A stretch of 64,000 bases of DNA, taken from Manihot esculenta (lineage: Eukaryota; Streptophyta; Magnoliopsida; Malpighiales; Euphorbiaceae). The notes under the pieces were generated by a model. That model did not search any database. It was given only the letters and a program-made list of their open reading frames with translations, and was not told where the DNA came from. Below are positions 36,566 to 47,461 of the stretch, piece by piece. Position numbers and translations under genes: made by a program. The number at the start of each line of letters is the position of its first letter. Within the stretch, counting starts at the first letter, position 1. The stretch covers positions 10,435,065-10,499,064 of the forward strand of contig NC_035173.2 of the NCBI RefSeq assembly GCF_001659605.2, read 5' to 3'.

Positions 36566-37036
36566 GGATGTGGGTGATTAGGCCAAGTGATTTGGGCAAA
36601 TCACTGGTCAAATCACTGTCGTGGCTGGTCTGTGGGCAGAAAATGTTGAACCAGCAGCTGCAACATGCTTTCCATGAGCTGCATCCTGTCTTGAGCCTCC
36701 ACCGAATGGTCTTGAGGTGCCTTTTATGTCCTCCAAGGTCCACCCAATTGCTTTCTTGTGCTTCCTCAACACATCAAGGAGCTTTTCCTCTTCTTCTTGG
36801 CTGAGCTGGTTAGAAATAATTACTGGAAGTGTATTTCCAGCTCCCAAGTAGGCATATTTGAGGTGTTCTGGTAAGGGCTTCAGATCTGGTGCATTTTCTG
36901 TCTGCTGGTTTGCTTGCTGTCTGCTTGCTAATGGGGGCAGATTTGGTGTTGATTTGGGCAAATCATCTGGTGATCTGGGCAAATCACTATCTGTCAAGTT
37001 TGTCTGCTCCAGTGACTAGGGCGAGATGGGGTCTGT
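36566..37036 (-). pseudogene. RT-proximal stub of pol in element G, joined across a large deletion
   Basis: In the same frame as the upstream gag-protease, but after stops near 37010-37037, the minus strand reads a linker with DLPRS/DLPKS repeats. It continues to LPEHLKYAYLG and GWTLEDIKG, the segment just before reverse transcriptase in this lineage. The similarity ends near 36715, and unrelated sequence follows to the H insertion. RT, RNase H and integrase are absent, a loss of several kilobases. Confidence 0.72.
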
Positions 37037-38132
37037 TTACTTAGGTGATTCGGGCAAATCATCCGGTGATCTGGGCAAATCACTCTCTATCAAGTCTGTC
37101 TGCTCTAGTGATTTGGACAGATCGTTTGGTGATTTGGCCAAATCATCCGCCACCAGCTGTGAACAGTACTCCATCTGGTCTGTATTGGTGTTGCTGTCCA
37201 CTTCTTCTCTCCTGCAAAGACCTTCATAAAGTAAGTTTTCTTGATCAAAATCAAAAATTTCTTGACTTAAATCATCAATAACATCAAGGCCATAAACAGG
37301 AGAAACATCATTAGGGAATTTCATGGTATCATAAACATTAAATTTGATAACTTCCCCTTCAAACTCCATGGTCAATGTGCCATCATGCACATCAATTTTG
37401 GTTCTTGCTGTGCTCAAAAATGGTCTCCCAAGTAAGATGTCAGACGTGATGTTGCCCTTGTCCTCCTCCATATCAATCACATAAAAATCTGCTGGGAAGA
37501 CTAGTTGGTCAACTTGTACCAACACATCTTCTAGGACTCCCTTAGGGTAAACAACCGATCGGTCGGCCAATTGGATTACTATACTGGTGCCTTTGAGTGT
37601 ACATGCATTCAACAAGTTAAAGATGGAAAGTGGCATAACATTGATTGATGCCCCAAGGTCGCACATGGCCTTCTTTATCCCTATGTCGCCTATTTTGCAT
37701 GAAATGGCAAACATTCCTCTATCCTTACATTTGGTTGGAAGCTTCCTTTGAATGACAGTTGAGACACACTCCCCCACACTTACCTTTTCACGTTCAGCAA
37801 GTTTTCTTCGGTTGGTGCATAGTTCTTTGAGAAATTTAGCATACCTTGGTATTTGCTTGACAGCATCAAGTAGGGGTATGTTGATTTCTACCTTGCGAAG
37901 TGTCTCAAGTATTTCTTTTTCCTCTTTTTCTTTTTGAAATCTTACAAATCTTTTGGGAAAAGGGTAAGGTACCTTGAATTTTTCTGCTGGTTGTTGTTTC
38001 TGCCTTTGACTGGATTCTGCCTGATCTGTTGATTTGGGCAGATCACTTTCTGCCTTCTCTGGTGATTTGGGCAGATCACTGCTGGGCAGCTCAGTCTGCC
38101 TAGCGATTGGGTCAGTGATTTGGGCAAATCGA
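36587..38132. repeat. Dispersed copies of the 18-bp palindrome GTGATTTGGGCAAATCAC within coding DNA of G
   Basis: Perfect or near-perfect copies lie at 36587, 36950, 36970, 37045, 37066, 37108, 37129, 38029, 38062 and 38115. Read on the minus strand in frame they encode S-D-L-P-K/R-S-P. They cluster in the gag-protease linker (38029-38132) and the protease-RT linker (36950-37146). Neighbouring copies are often 20-21 bp apart. Confidence 0.8.
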
Positions 38133-39781
38133 CTGCCTTGATCACTTTCTGGCAGATTTTTTTCCATGGCCTGTTTTTGCAATTTTTCAGCCCTACTGTC
38201 TTGCAGCTCTTTTCCACTCCTCAATGTGATGGCACTAACATTTTGTCTTGGATTTATCTCAATTTGGGAAGGTAGCTTTCCTTGTGATTCAAGTTTGTTC
38301 ACCGAAATGGCCATTTGACTCATTTGGTTCTCAAGATTTTGCACAATATTTGCTAAGGACTTCACAATCTCTTCAAGAGGTGCATTGGGGTTCTGAGATG
38401 CAGCTTGAGCTTGATTCCTTTGCTGATAGCTTGGATATTGATTTTTCCTTGCATAACTGAAATTTGGATGGTCCCTCCAACCTGAATTATAAGTATTTGC
38501 ATAGGGATCATACCTTCTTTGCCCATTGAAGCCTCCCACAGCATTGACTTGCTGGTCCTCTTCTTGAAGGGAAGGACATAGATCAGTTGGGTGGTTGTTG
38601 GCACATATTCCACATGGCTTGGGATGCTGAATCTGCTGGATTTGTTGGGTTTGACCCACAACAAGGCTACGGACAGCATTGGTGAGGTCAGAAATTTGGG
38701 ATGCTAAAATGGATGTACTCACCTCATTTACACTCCTTGGTGGCAGCTCTTGGTCTCCAAATTGCTGAGAAACTGCAGCCATGGTGGAAATTAATTCCCT
38801 CATCTCTCGAGGTGATTTTCTTTCAATTGATCCTCCACAGGCTGCATCAATAAATTTTCTCTCTGAGGGTAGCAGACCTCCATAGAAATACTCAATGAGA
38901 GATTGGTCAGAAATATCATGCTGGGGGCAGCTTGTGCACAACTTTTTGAACCTCTCCCAGTACTCATACAAGCCTTCAGAGTGCTTTTGCCTTATGCCAC
39001 TTATCTCTCGACGGATGCCTATGGCTTTTGAGGTAGGAAAGAATTTTCTCAAGAATGCTCTCACCATACCAGCCCATGATGTGATGGATCCGGGTGGTAA
39101 GTAGAATAGCCATTCCTTGGCATAGTCATCAAGGGAAAAAGAAAAAGCTCTAAGTTTGACATGGTCTTCTGAAATACCTTGAGGTCTCATGGTTGAGCAC
39201 ACAATGTGGAATTCCTTCAAGTGCTTGTGAGGGTCCTCATTTTCAAGGCCTCTAAATTTGGGAAGGAGATGGATTAGGCCTATCTTTAACTCAAATGGTG
39301 CTGTCAAAGGGGAATATTCAATGCATAAGGGTGCTTGGTCTCTTGCTGGTTCAGCTAGCTCTCTGAGAGTTCTTTCCCGTGGCTGTGGCTGTGGTGCTTG
39401 GACAGGGATAAGCAAATTTCCAGCTTGAAGTTCCGCTTCCTCACGGACAGCAGGTTGTTGCGCCATTGCTGAATTTTCTGCCATAACCTGGAATCGAGAA
39501 TCAGGTTCAAATGCAGTAGTGGCTGTAGGAGAGTCTACTGGTGCAAAAATTTCTGCAGCAGGGGCAGATATGACAGCAAGTGCTTCAGCTGGTGCAGAGG
39601 TAGGTGAATTTGCTGGTGCAGAAAAATCAGCAGGTATAACAACAGCTCTGTGAGATGGTGTTGCTGATGAAGATGCTTTTGAGGCTTGGTTCCTCAAATT
39701 TGCTTGCTTCCTTAAGTGCTTGGCAGTTTTCTCAATCTCAGGGTCGTAAAGAAGAGTGTCTTGACGACCAGACCTGGTCAT
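37037..39781 (-). CDS. gag: Gag-protease polyprotein of element G, intact 914-codon ORF
   Basis: The ATG at 39781 follows the primer site by about 30 bases and starts MTRSGRQ, as in related elements. An Ala/Pro-rich N-terminal part is followed by a retrotransposon gag domain at roughly residues 165-320. This includes FSLDDYAKEWL and a YEYWERFKKL segment. A zinc-knuckle-like CGIC-x3-H-x4-C lies near residue 390, and a coiled-coil-like Leu/Gln/Asn stretch near 480. A retropepsin-type protease has DLGASINVMP near 705 and ILLGRPFL near 790. DLPKS-type repeats occupy the linkers. The product would form capsid and process itself. No lesion is visible inside the ORF, unlike every other gag in the window. 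Expression is not shown. Confidence 0.85.
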   Translation of the reverse strand: MTRSGRQDTLLYDPEIEKTAKHLRKQANLRNQASKASSSATPSHRAVVIPADFSAPANSPTSAPAEALAVISAPAAEIFAPVDSPTATTAFEPDSRFQVMAENSAMAQQPAVREEAELQAGNLLIPVQAPQPQPRERTLRELAEPARDQAPLCIEYSPLTAPFELKIGLIHLLPKFRGLENEDPHKHLKEFHIVCSTMRPQGISEDHVKLRAFSFSLDDYAKEWLFYLPPGSITSWAGMVRAFLRKFFPTSKAIGIRREISGIRQKHSEGLYEYWERFKKLCTSCPQHDISDQSLIEYFYGGLLPSERKFIDAACGGSIERKSPREMRELISTMAAVSQQFGDQELPPRSVNEVSTSILASQISDLTNAVRSLVVGQTQQIQQIQHPKPCGICANNHPTDLCPSLQEEDQQVNAVGGFNGQRRYDPYANTYNSGWRDHPNFSYARKNQYPSYQQRNQAQAASQNPNAPLEEIVKSLANIVQNLENQMSQMAISVNKLESQGKLPSQIEINPRQNVSAITLRSGKELQDSRAEKLQKQAMEKNLPESDQGSRFAQITDPIARQTELPSSDLPKSPEKAESDLPKSTDQAESSQRQKQQPAEKFKVPYPFPKRFVRFQKEKEEKEILETLRKVEINIPLLDAVKQIPRYAKFLKELCTNRRKLAEREKVSVGECVSTVIQRKLPTKCKDRGMFAISCKIGDIGIKKAMCDLGASINVMPLSIFNLLNACTLKGTSIVIQLADRSVVYPKGVLEDVLVQVDQLVFPADFYVIDMEEDKGNITSDILLGRPFLSTARTKIDVHDGTLTMEFEGEVIKFNVYDTMKFPNDVSPVYGLDVIDDLSQEIFDFDQENLLYEGLCRREEVDSNTNTDQMEYCSQLVADDLAKSPNDLSKSLEQTDLIESDLPRSPDDLPESPK

Positions 39782-39810
39782 AAAGGGAAAATACGTTAGT
39801 TTAAATCAAA

Positions 39811-39828
39811 TCCCCGGCAACGGCGCCA
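39811..39828 (-). other. Primer binding site of element G (tRNA-Asp type)
   Basis: The minus strand reads TGGCGCCGTTGCCGGGGA, which matches the tRNA-Asp primer site typical of Athila-lineage elements. The LTR begins five bases away at 39834. Confidence 0.8.
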
Positions 39829-39833
39829 ATTTT

Positions 39834-41066
39834 TGATAAGCGGTTGTCGAAGCCGCCAAAAATAAACCTATTAAACAATCAACAATAAACTTGTAGATAG
39901 TGGCAATAGGGTCGAACCACAGGGAATTGACACCAATGATTTTCCTAATAATGACTAGGTCAAGTAAATAACAAGTAATTAAAAGAGGGGGGTTTTGAGT
40001 TGATGGATTAACACTAAATAACAAAAGAAAGCAATAATTTAAAGATGAGTAAATCAATAAGAGAAAAGCTTCTAGTTGAAGTATGGATTTGTTTCAGATT
40101 GCTTAGAATTGATCATTGATTATTTAGGACTTCTATTTTATTTCAATAAATTGATTTTGGTTATGGAAGACGCTTCTCACAACCAAATTCCTCCTTAGTT
40201 CTAGTTTGATTAGGAAACGTTCGCTAATCAAACACTAATCAATAAGTTGCCAAGGAACGTCCTTGGGGCATTGTAGCATCGAACAACTGTTGACTGCATT
40301 AAGACTTAGAGAAACCCAATTCTATCCTTGCCAACCGCGTGGTCAAGTTTAGATTATGCAATTTGATTAAATGTGTATTTGAACAACCTAAACAATTACG
40401 GACCTAAATCATTCAAACAATATTACTTAAGCAATTTAAAAGCAATGGGCCCTTATTGATTCTAAAAGCAAAGTAATAATTATGGAAAGCTCAAATTGCA
40501 TAAATATTGAAAATAAATAGAAGTTTAACAATGGAGATTTAAATCTCCCAATTCATCACAAAATCTGAAATTCACCAACTTCAACTAGAAAAGAAGGAAA
40601 TTAGCTACTCATGGTGGACTAAATACACAAAAGATGAAAAGAAAGGAAAGAAAGAAGCTGCAGAGTTTCTGGCGAGGGGAGCTGAGTAGCCGATCAGAAG
40701 ATGCCCCTTGCTGGTTTGGAGGCTGCCCTTTTATAGCTGAAGAATTCCATCCTTCTAGGGTTTTGAAATCCCTTTTTAATTTGGCTTGTGATTCCTCTTT
40801 TGATGTTGAATTCAATTGCAACTGGAATTCCTTAGGTGAGAAACTCTTTCGTGGCTCTTGGAATTGTGTTGGTAGTGATTGAGTTGGATTTGGACTTCTT
40901 AAAATTCAAAATTTGGTTCCCTGCTGTTTTCCCGCCTCTGCTGTCAATTTCTACTGTCAAGGTGATTTGGGCAGTTTCTGCGAATGATTTGGGCAAATCA
41001 CTTGCCCAATCTGCCCCAATCGCTCTTTGGGATTCAGTCCAGTTTCTGTCTCTATCTCTGCGAGTG
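39834..41066 (-). repeat. 5' LTR of element G (partial, cut by element A)
   Basis: It matches 21977 to about 23217 of the 3' LTR almost base for base, with a few small indels. TTTTATA at 40729-40735 is the TATA box. The remainder should lie beyond the right edge of the window. GAGTG at 41062-41066 would be the left target copy for element A. Confidence 0.85.
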
Positions 41067-43369
41067 TGTAATACCCGGCTAGACTCCGGTATCGGAATTC
41101 CTACCGTCCGGTGGAATCTTGGATGTCGGAGACCTCTAGAAAGGTAAAACCATGTTTTCATAAAATGTTTTAATGTATTTGATGCTTTTAAGTAAAAAGG
41201 AAAATGACTATTGTATGAAAACAACCTTGGAGGAAAACCTAGGTTCGGCCGCCGAACCTCAAGTTCGGCCGCCGAACATGCAGGCATTTCGGGTGTGCCT
41301 TAGGCCCCCGAAGGCATAAGTGAGGGAAGTCCAGGTTCGGCCGCCGAACCTCAAGTTCGGCCGCCGAACATGGCATGCATGCGGAGGCACGTTCGGCCCT
41401 CGAACGTGGCCTGGCCAGCCACTATAAAAGGGTTCCTTAGCCGAAATGGGCGAGCTTTTCTCCCCATTTTCGGCCAAGGTGAGCTCTCCGCCGTCCCTCA
41501 CCAATCTTTGAGTTCTTCCTTCAAATCTTTCACGATTTTCACAAGTTTTCATCTTGTTTTTGAAGATTTTCAAGTTTTGAGCAAGTTTTGAGCTTGGAGA
41601 CCCAAAGAAGTTGAAAATCTCCCATCTCCAAGATTAGGTCGTCTCTCTCTCGATCTTCAAGAGGTAAGAGCCGATCTTAAGCTCATTGCATGTTTTAAGT
41701 AAGTTTTATGAAGATCTATGAGGTAGAATGCATATTTAGCTTATGGTTAGGTTTATGAGTTTATGTTGAGTTTTTGAACAATGTGGCTTGCAAATGCATG
41801 TTTGATGTGTTGTAGATGGGGTTTTAGATAGTTTGAAGCCCCTAGGAGCTTGTATGCTTGTGTATGTGTGTTGTAGAATAGGTTATGTATGTTTGGGAAG
41901 TTTTTGAGGCAAATGTGCATAGAAGAGCTGAGTTTCTGCCATTATGGGAGAAACCAAGTTCGGCAGCCGAAGGAACTTTCGGCCGCCGAACATGCTTGTG
42001 GATGCAGCCTTCGGCTGTCGAAGCTTGCCCCCGAAAGGAGACTTTCGTCTCTGTCTGGGAGTTTCGGCCGCCGAAAGTGCCGCCGAACATGCATGAGTTT
42101 CGCCTCTGTCTAGGAGTTTCGGCCGCCGAAGGTGCCGCCGAACCTGCCTGACTTTCGGCTCTGGAGGGACTTTCGGCCGCCGAACCTGCCGCCAAAAGTG
42201 CCCTGTCCAACCCTCTTTTGCATGTTTTTCTATGGTTGTTTCATTATGTTCTAAGGGGTTTTTGGGGGATGTTTTTAGAGTTATGTTCTAGTTGTTTGGT
42301 CCCTCATTTGAGTCCACCTGTGTAGGTTTGGACCCGAGGAACCGAGGACCCCAGCAGTGAGTTCAGCTGCTTCTGAGTCAGTAGAGCTTCAGCTAGAGGT
42401 GAGTGGAATAACCCTTATGCTTTTAAATAAATAAATCAATTTTAGCATGATTCACGCATCATGAATGCCATGAGATATAATAGGGTGTTTGCATTAGACT
42501 CACGAATATGTTGCATTGCATAATATGTTGATGATGTGGATGAATGTTGAATGATCCTTTAGTCCCCATATGTTATGATGATGATGATACGGTACGGAAG
42601 ACCAGTGAGGCCCATTCTACGCCCCTGGCATAGTTGGACCATGTTATGTTATGTTATGTAAGAGAAAGACCAGCGAGGCCCATTCTACGCCCCTGGCACA
42701 GTTGGACCATGTAGGGGACTATTGGTGACAAATTCATCCTTGATGTGATTAGCTGTGATGTGATTAGCTGTGATGTGATGCATTTCATGTTATCATATGT
42801 TTTAAATGTTTTATTATTCTGCTCACTAGGCTCTTGTAGCTCACCCCTCTCCCTTAACCCCTAGGCTTGCAGGTACAGGATAGACCAGGAGGTCAGCAAG
42901 AGTAATGAAGTCTTGTGTATGTAATAGCTAGAATGTGGACATGACAAATTGTAGAATGATGTAATGTAAAAGTACAGTATAGATATGTAATGTATTGATG
43001 TTTAAGGATGTTAGAAGTTTGCTTGACCATAGTATGTTGTAATCCCTTTTTGATACATGATCTTAATGTTTATTGATGATTATGTTTAACCAACTCAACA
43101 CATGTTATGCCACCCATTGGGGGCATTGATGAGGTCCCATAGAGGGATCAATGTTTATAGTTATGTTTATGTTCAGTGCATGTACAGGTTGAGTTGGTGT
43201 ATGAGGAAATGCTGAAAGAAAAGTTTTAAGTTTTTTTTGTGTATTTTGTTGATCATGTATGGGATTAAACAGGTTCACAGGATGTATGTTAGGCTTGCTA
43301 TGGGTCCCGGCGGCCTTAAGCCGATCTGGATCTTAGCGCCGGTAGCGGTCCGATTTTCGGGTCGTTACA
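41067..43369 (+). repeat. 5' LTR of element A
   Basis: The 2303-bp LTR runs from TGTAATACCC to GTCGTTACA. The palindromes start at 41244/41264 and 41336/41356, and TATAAAA is at 41423-41429. The leader repeats with palindromes lie at about 41960-42185. The minisatellite core CCCATTCTACGCCCCTGGCA occurs twice, at about 42610 and 42679, against three times in the 3' LTR. Confidence 0.9.
41244..41429 (+). promoter_or_regulatory. U3 palindrome pairs and TATA box of element A
   Basis: Four perfect TTCGGCCGCCGAA copies form two pairs with an exact 20-bp period (41244/41264 and 41336/41356). The TATA box follows the last copy by about 55 bp. Arms of 6 bp flank a single central base. Confidence 0.65.
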
Positions 43370-43631
43370 GAATGGTATCAGAGCCCTAGGTTCATATGGT
43401 CGGACCTAGAGTGTCGGGCTCATAGATGTTATAGAAGGTCAAGTACAATAGGAAGATCATGTCGACTAGGATAGGATGTGGAGTCCTGTCTTGCATAATG
43501 ATGTGAAATGCCATGATTTTATGCATGTGCATTAATGCTATGATATGAATGATATGTATGTGATGCAGGTTCATGTGTGCCCACATGAACCATATGATGC
43601 TAATGTTTGCTTGTTGTGTACTGTTTTTCAG
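41664..43631 (+). other. Splice-like signals in the LTR leader and before gag of element A
   Basis: The candidates are: donor GAG|GTAAG at 41664, acceptor TGTGTAG|G ending at 42325, donor GAG|GTGAGT at 42399, acceptor TTGCAG|G ending at 42872 after a CT-rich tract, and acceptor TTTTTCAG ending at 43631, eight bases before the gag ATG. The first four are kept at the same positions in the diverged solo LTR (6216, 7008, 7079 and 7516). Splicing is inferred. Confidence 0.45.
43373..43384 (+). other. Primer binding site of element A (initiator tRNA-Met)
   Basis: TGGTATCAGAGC lies three bases after the LTR end. The leader from 43385 to 43639 separates it from gag and has no ORF of note. Confidence 0.88.
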
Positions 43632-43904
43632 AAAACAGGATGACGGGAACTCGTCGATCTGCACGATTGACTAGAGTGCCACCTGAGGATGAGGGCACGA
43701 GCGCCCGTCCTTCTGCATTGCCTAGGGCAATGTCATGTAGATCAAGTAGAGAAAGAGTGTCAAGGGACCCTAGAAGGTGTTTTGATGCTAGCAGAAGGGG
43801 GACAGATAGAGGAGGAAGTTCTTCAGATGTGAGGGAGGTTATGGAAGAGGACCAGAGGAGGGATGGGAATCTGGATGTCAGCATGACGGAAGAAGGGACA
43901 GGGG

Positions 43905-46364
43905 TGTAACGACCCGGAAACCGATACCCTACCGTAACGGCCCGAACCGCCACCGGCGCTAGAATCCAGATCGGCTTAAGGCTGCCGGGACCCGTAGTAA
44001 GCCAAACATACCTCCTATCACCTGGTCAAATCCCATACATGAGCAAAACTTTAACATAAAAACTGAAACATATGATGTATCTCCCGAGCCTGACATGTAC
44101 GCAACATAACTGAACATAGAGAAACCCTCCTACTAGAGCCCTCATCAAAACTCTAGCTGGGTCAACATAACATACATCAAGCTGGGATTACATCCAAGGA
44201 ACTAGAACCTAACCTGTGCATGCATCAAACCACAAACATAAGACCTCCACTAGGGTCCTCATCCATTACCATAGCGTGGTAAACAACACATGCCACAAGA
44301 TTAGTTCAAACACAACTCAACATCTAGCATAACATACATCATGTATTAAACAGGGACTAACCAAGTCTTAGGGTCAAGCACAGTACTAATCCATAAATAT
44401 AACTCCAGTTAACCTTACATTTCAATAACTCAGTTACATTACATCATGTCCACACTAACAGTACTAATCTATTGCTATTACAAAAGTACGACCTTAACTC
44501 TTGAAACTTCCCGATCAACCTCAAACCTGCAACACTGGGGTTAGGGGAGAGGGGTGAGCTAAAAAGCCCAGTGAGTAGAAACATAGAAAACAGTTCATTC
44601 ATTACATGCTTTTATGAAATGCATCATAACACAAAGAAATCACATAACTGTATCTTGTCCGTCTCGGGGTTCATGCAAATAAATATTCCCCACGGACTGT
44701 TTTTGAGAGTTCCTTTCTTTGCTAGCATCCTTTACTCTCAAGGATCAGACATGACCTCAAAAATCCCTCTGTCGGTGCCCGGCTCCCCCAAAGGAGCTCA
44801 CACAGGACTTTCACATACATGACAGGGTGCCTAGTCCACAGAGAGCTCACAAGGACTTTCCTATATGTACTTGTCCGGCTCTCAAAAGCCTCACCCAAGA
44901 CTCAATGACAGATATGGGCTATTGAAGTCGCCTTGGTCCGAACCTCCTGAATCAACATCAAATAATGCAATGCGTCACATTCGTGAAACTAGTGCAATCA
45001 TCCTATTACATATAATCATGATGCATGAGTATGCTTTAGGCATTCGATTTCATACATAAAAGATTAGGTTTAGTTCTACTCACCTCCTGGCAGACGCTGA
45101 CTGACTCTGCAATTGCTAGCACTACTGGCCTCCTCGGTCCCTCGGGTCCGATCCTACACAGGTGGACTCGAATGAGGTGCCAAACATACTCTAAACAACT
45201 CATAAACATACCCCCAAAAACCCCTCTAAACATCACTAAAACATGCATAGGAAACACCCAAGAAGCGGCTGGACAGGGCACTTTCGGTGGCACTTTCGGC
45301 GGCCGAAAGTCCCTTCCAGAGACGAAACTCGGGTAGGTTCGGCGGCAGGTTCGACGGCCGAAACCCTTGGACAGAAACGAAACTCAGCCTTCGGGGGCAC
45401 GTTCGGCAGCCGAAAGACTGCCTCCCATGCAGGTTCGGCGGCCGAAACTCCTTTCGGCGGCCGAACCTGGTCCCCTCTGGACGACAGGTCCGATTCTGCC
45501 AAGCCAAAAACCAAGCTCAATACACCCAAATCCTTACATACTCACTCCCAAACATGCATACTCACTCCCACATGCATCAACTAGCTTAAACTAACAACAT
45601 ATCATCACATAAACACATATAATCATACATTGGGCATAAAACCCACATAAATCCTAACATGCATATCTACCCATACTCAACCATCAAAACCTATAAAACT
45701 TACTTAAAACTTCTTTAAACATAAGGGAAACAAGGATCTACACTAACCTCTTGGAGATCGAGGGTTGGTGTGACCCGAACCTTGGAGATGTGGAGGAAAC
45801 TAGCTCCGGGGTCTCCAAGCTCCAAATCCTTGATCCAAGCTTAAAACTCTTCAAAACCAAGAATGAAACTCATAAAAACCATAGAAGATTGAAGGAAAAC
45901 GTGAAATCGACCAAGGGAGGACATGAACTCACCTGGGCACGAGAATGGGGAGAAAACTCGCCCATTTTCGGTCTGAGGCCTTTTATAGGCGACCGGCTGA
46001 GCCACATTCGGCGGCCAAACCAGCACCCTAAAGTCCCCCATGTTCGGCGGCCGAACTTGAGGTTCGGCAGCCGAACCTGGTTTCTGCCCAACTCAACTTT
46101 CGGAAGCCAAAAGTCCATCCGAAACCATCTCATGTTCGGCTGCCGAACATCACCTTCGGCGGCCGAACCTGGGTTCTTCCTCCTTGGCCTTTTCTCTTCA
46201 AAACTCAATTCTTTTTCCATTCAAAACCATGAAATCAGTAAAACATTTTAGAAAACACATTTTACCCCTCTAGAAGCCTCTGGCATCTTCAAAAATTCCA
46301 GGTTCCAACGGAGATTCCGCCGGAAGGTAGAGATTCCGATGCCGAAATCTAGCCGGGTATTACA
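43905..46364 (-). repeat. 3' LTR of element B
   Basis: The 2460-bp LTR has TTTTATA at 45981-45987, with palindrome pairs at 46043/46063 and 46135/46155. The segment from about 44170 to 44525 differs strongly from the other LTR of the same element but resembles the solo LTR at 5595-8153. The rest is almost identical to 48563-50926. Confidence 0.88.
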
Positions 46365-46402
46365 TTCTTCCCCCCTTTAAGAACATTCGTCCCCGAATGT
46401 TC
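46365..46402 (-). promoter_or_regulatory. Polypurine tract and perfect hairpin of element B
   Basis: TTCTTCCCCCCTTTAA is followed by GAACATTCG (46381-46389), loop TCCC, and CGAATGTTC (46394-46402). The 9-bp stem is perfect. It is retained although most of pol is lost. Confidence 0.72.
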
Positions 46403-46559
46403 CACAAACAAACAGGCATACAAAACATGCAAGCAAACAAGCAAGCAAAACCTAACAACCTCTCTCCTAAAAGAGAGACGCAGGTACTGCTGGAGTAAGA
46501 ACTCCCGGTCTTTCAAACATATCTTAGCAATACCTCACCTTCTCCTGAACTCCACAAGC

Positions 46560-47461
46560 TTCTGCTGCGCTACTCTGATCCTTTCTCTTTTCTCTACATC
46601 TTTACCAACTGGCTTCTTCTCACTGCTAACCCAACGCTAACCCAACTCTCATAGGTAGTACCCAGATTTCAGATCTATCTTAGAAAATAAACAGCTCCTA
46701 CTAGCTGTCCCAATAGATCATCCATCCTGCATGAGAATACCTGCCCTTGGTAGTGACCTTGGTCAACTACTTACAGTTGTTACAAGGTCTCAAGGATTCA
46801 TCCTTCGTTTCCCACAACAACACTGGAACACTCCAGGGCAAGGTACTAGGTCGGATAAGACCCTTGTCTACCAAGCCTCACCTCTATTCTGACAACTCTC
46901 AACTACAGATGCCATCCTATAGGGAAGGATAGAAATGGTTCTGCATCCAGACACCACTCCTATACCAGACTCTAACTCCCTGACAGATGGTAAACCTGAC
47001 AACTCGCCTGGGAAGACATCTAAGAACTCTCTCTAGCAACTAACACTGAGGCTGGTTCCCTGACCCGACTGCTAAACTCTCACACAAGAGCTAGAACCCT
47101 CTGACAATTCCTCCTACGTACCCTACGAACCTGATAGGCTGACATCAAACCTCTAGGCATCCCTACACTGTGTCCTCTCAGAAGACTACCTCTGACCCAT
47201 CCTGTCCTCTGAGCTGGACTACCTTGTCTCTGCAGACTCGGTAGCACCACAAGTAGAAAACCAATCCAACCCTAAACTGACGTCCAGACAGTCAAGTCTA
47301 AGACCTCAAAGTCGGGTGGAAGGCATCTACCCTCAACTGTCACAGAACTGGACCGGCAGACCGACTCTGCCACAGATGAACCACACTCGGGTCCACTGAC
47401 CCAAAGAGAACACTCTAGCCCAGAAGCTATCAACTCAACCTCTCGACGGCTCCTAGAGCAA
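46560..47461 (-). pseudogene. Degraded protease/RT remnant of element B
   Basis: Patches resemble the protease and N-terminal RT of the other elements: the region around 47280-47450 corresponds to the segment after the protease active site, and 46640-46870 to the RT finger region. Indels and stops are so dense that no frame persists. Integrase and RNase H are missing altogether. Confidence 0.6.

Larger units (their letters stand above)
21977..41066 (-). mobile_element. Element G: internally deleted Athila/Tat-lineage gypsy element
   Basis: LTR starts TGATAAGCGG lie at 21977 and 39834. The primer site, a short leader and gag-protease follow on the minus strand. Reverse transcriptase, RNase H and integrase are gone except for an RT-proximal stub. 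Tekay element H is inserted at 24403-36560, and the 5' LTR is cut at 41066 by element A. ACTCC (21972-21976) may be one target copy, with its partner outside the window. G could be mobilised only by enzymes from other copies. Confidence 0.82.

Noticed and set aside
36608..36997. Possible envelope-like ORF downstream of gag in element G
   Set aside because: The readable part matches the RT-proximal linker. No signal peptide or membrane segment was seen, and the rest is out-of-frame sequence after a deletion.
43600..43953. Minus-strand ORF of 117 codons over the start of gag in element A
   Set aside because: It is antisense to conserved gag, and the same shadow appears in other copies.
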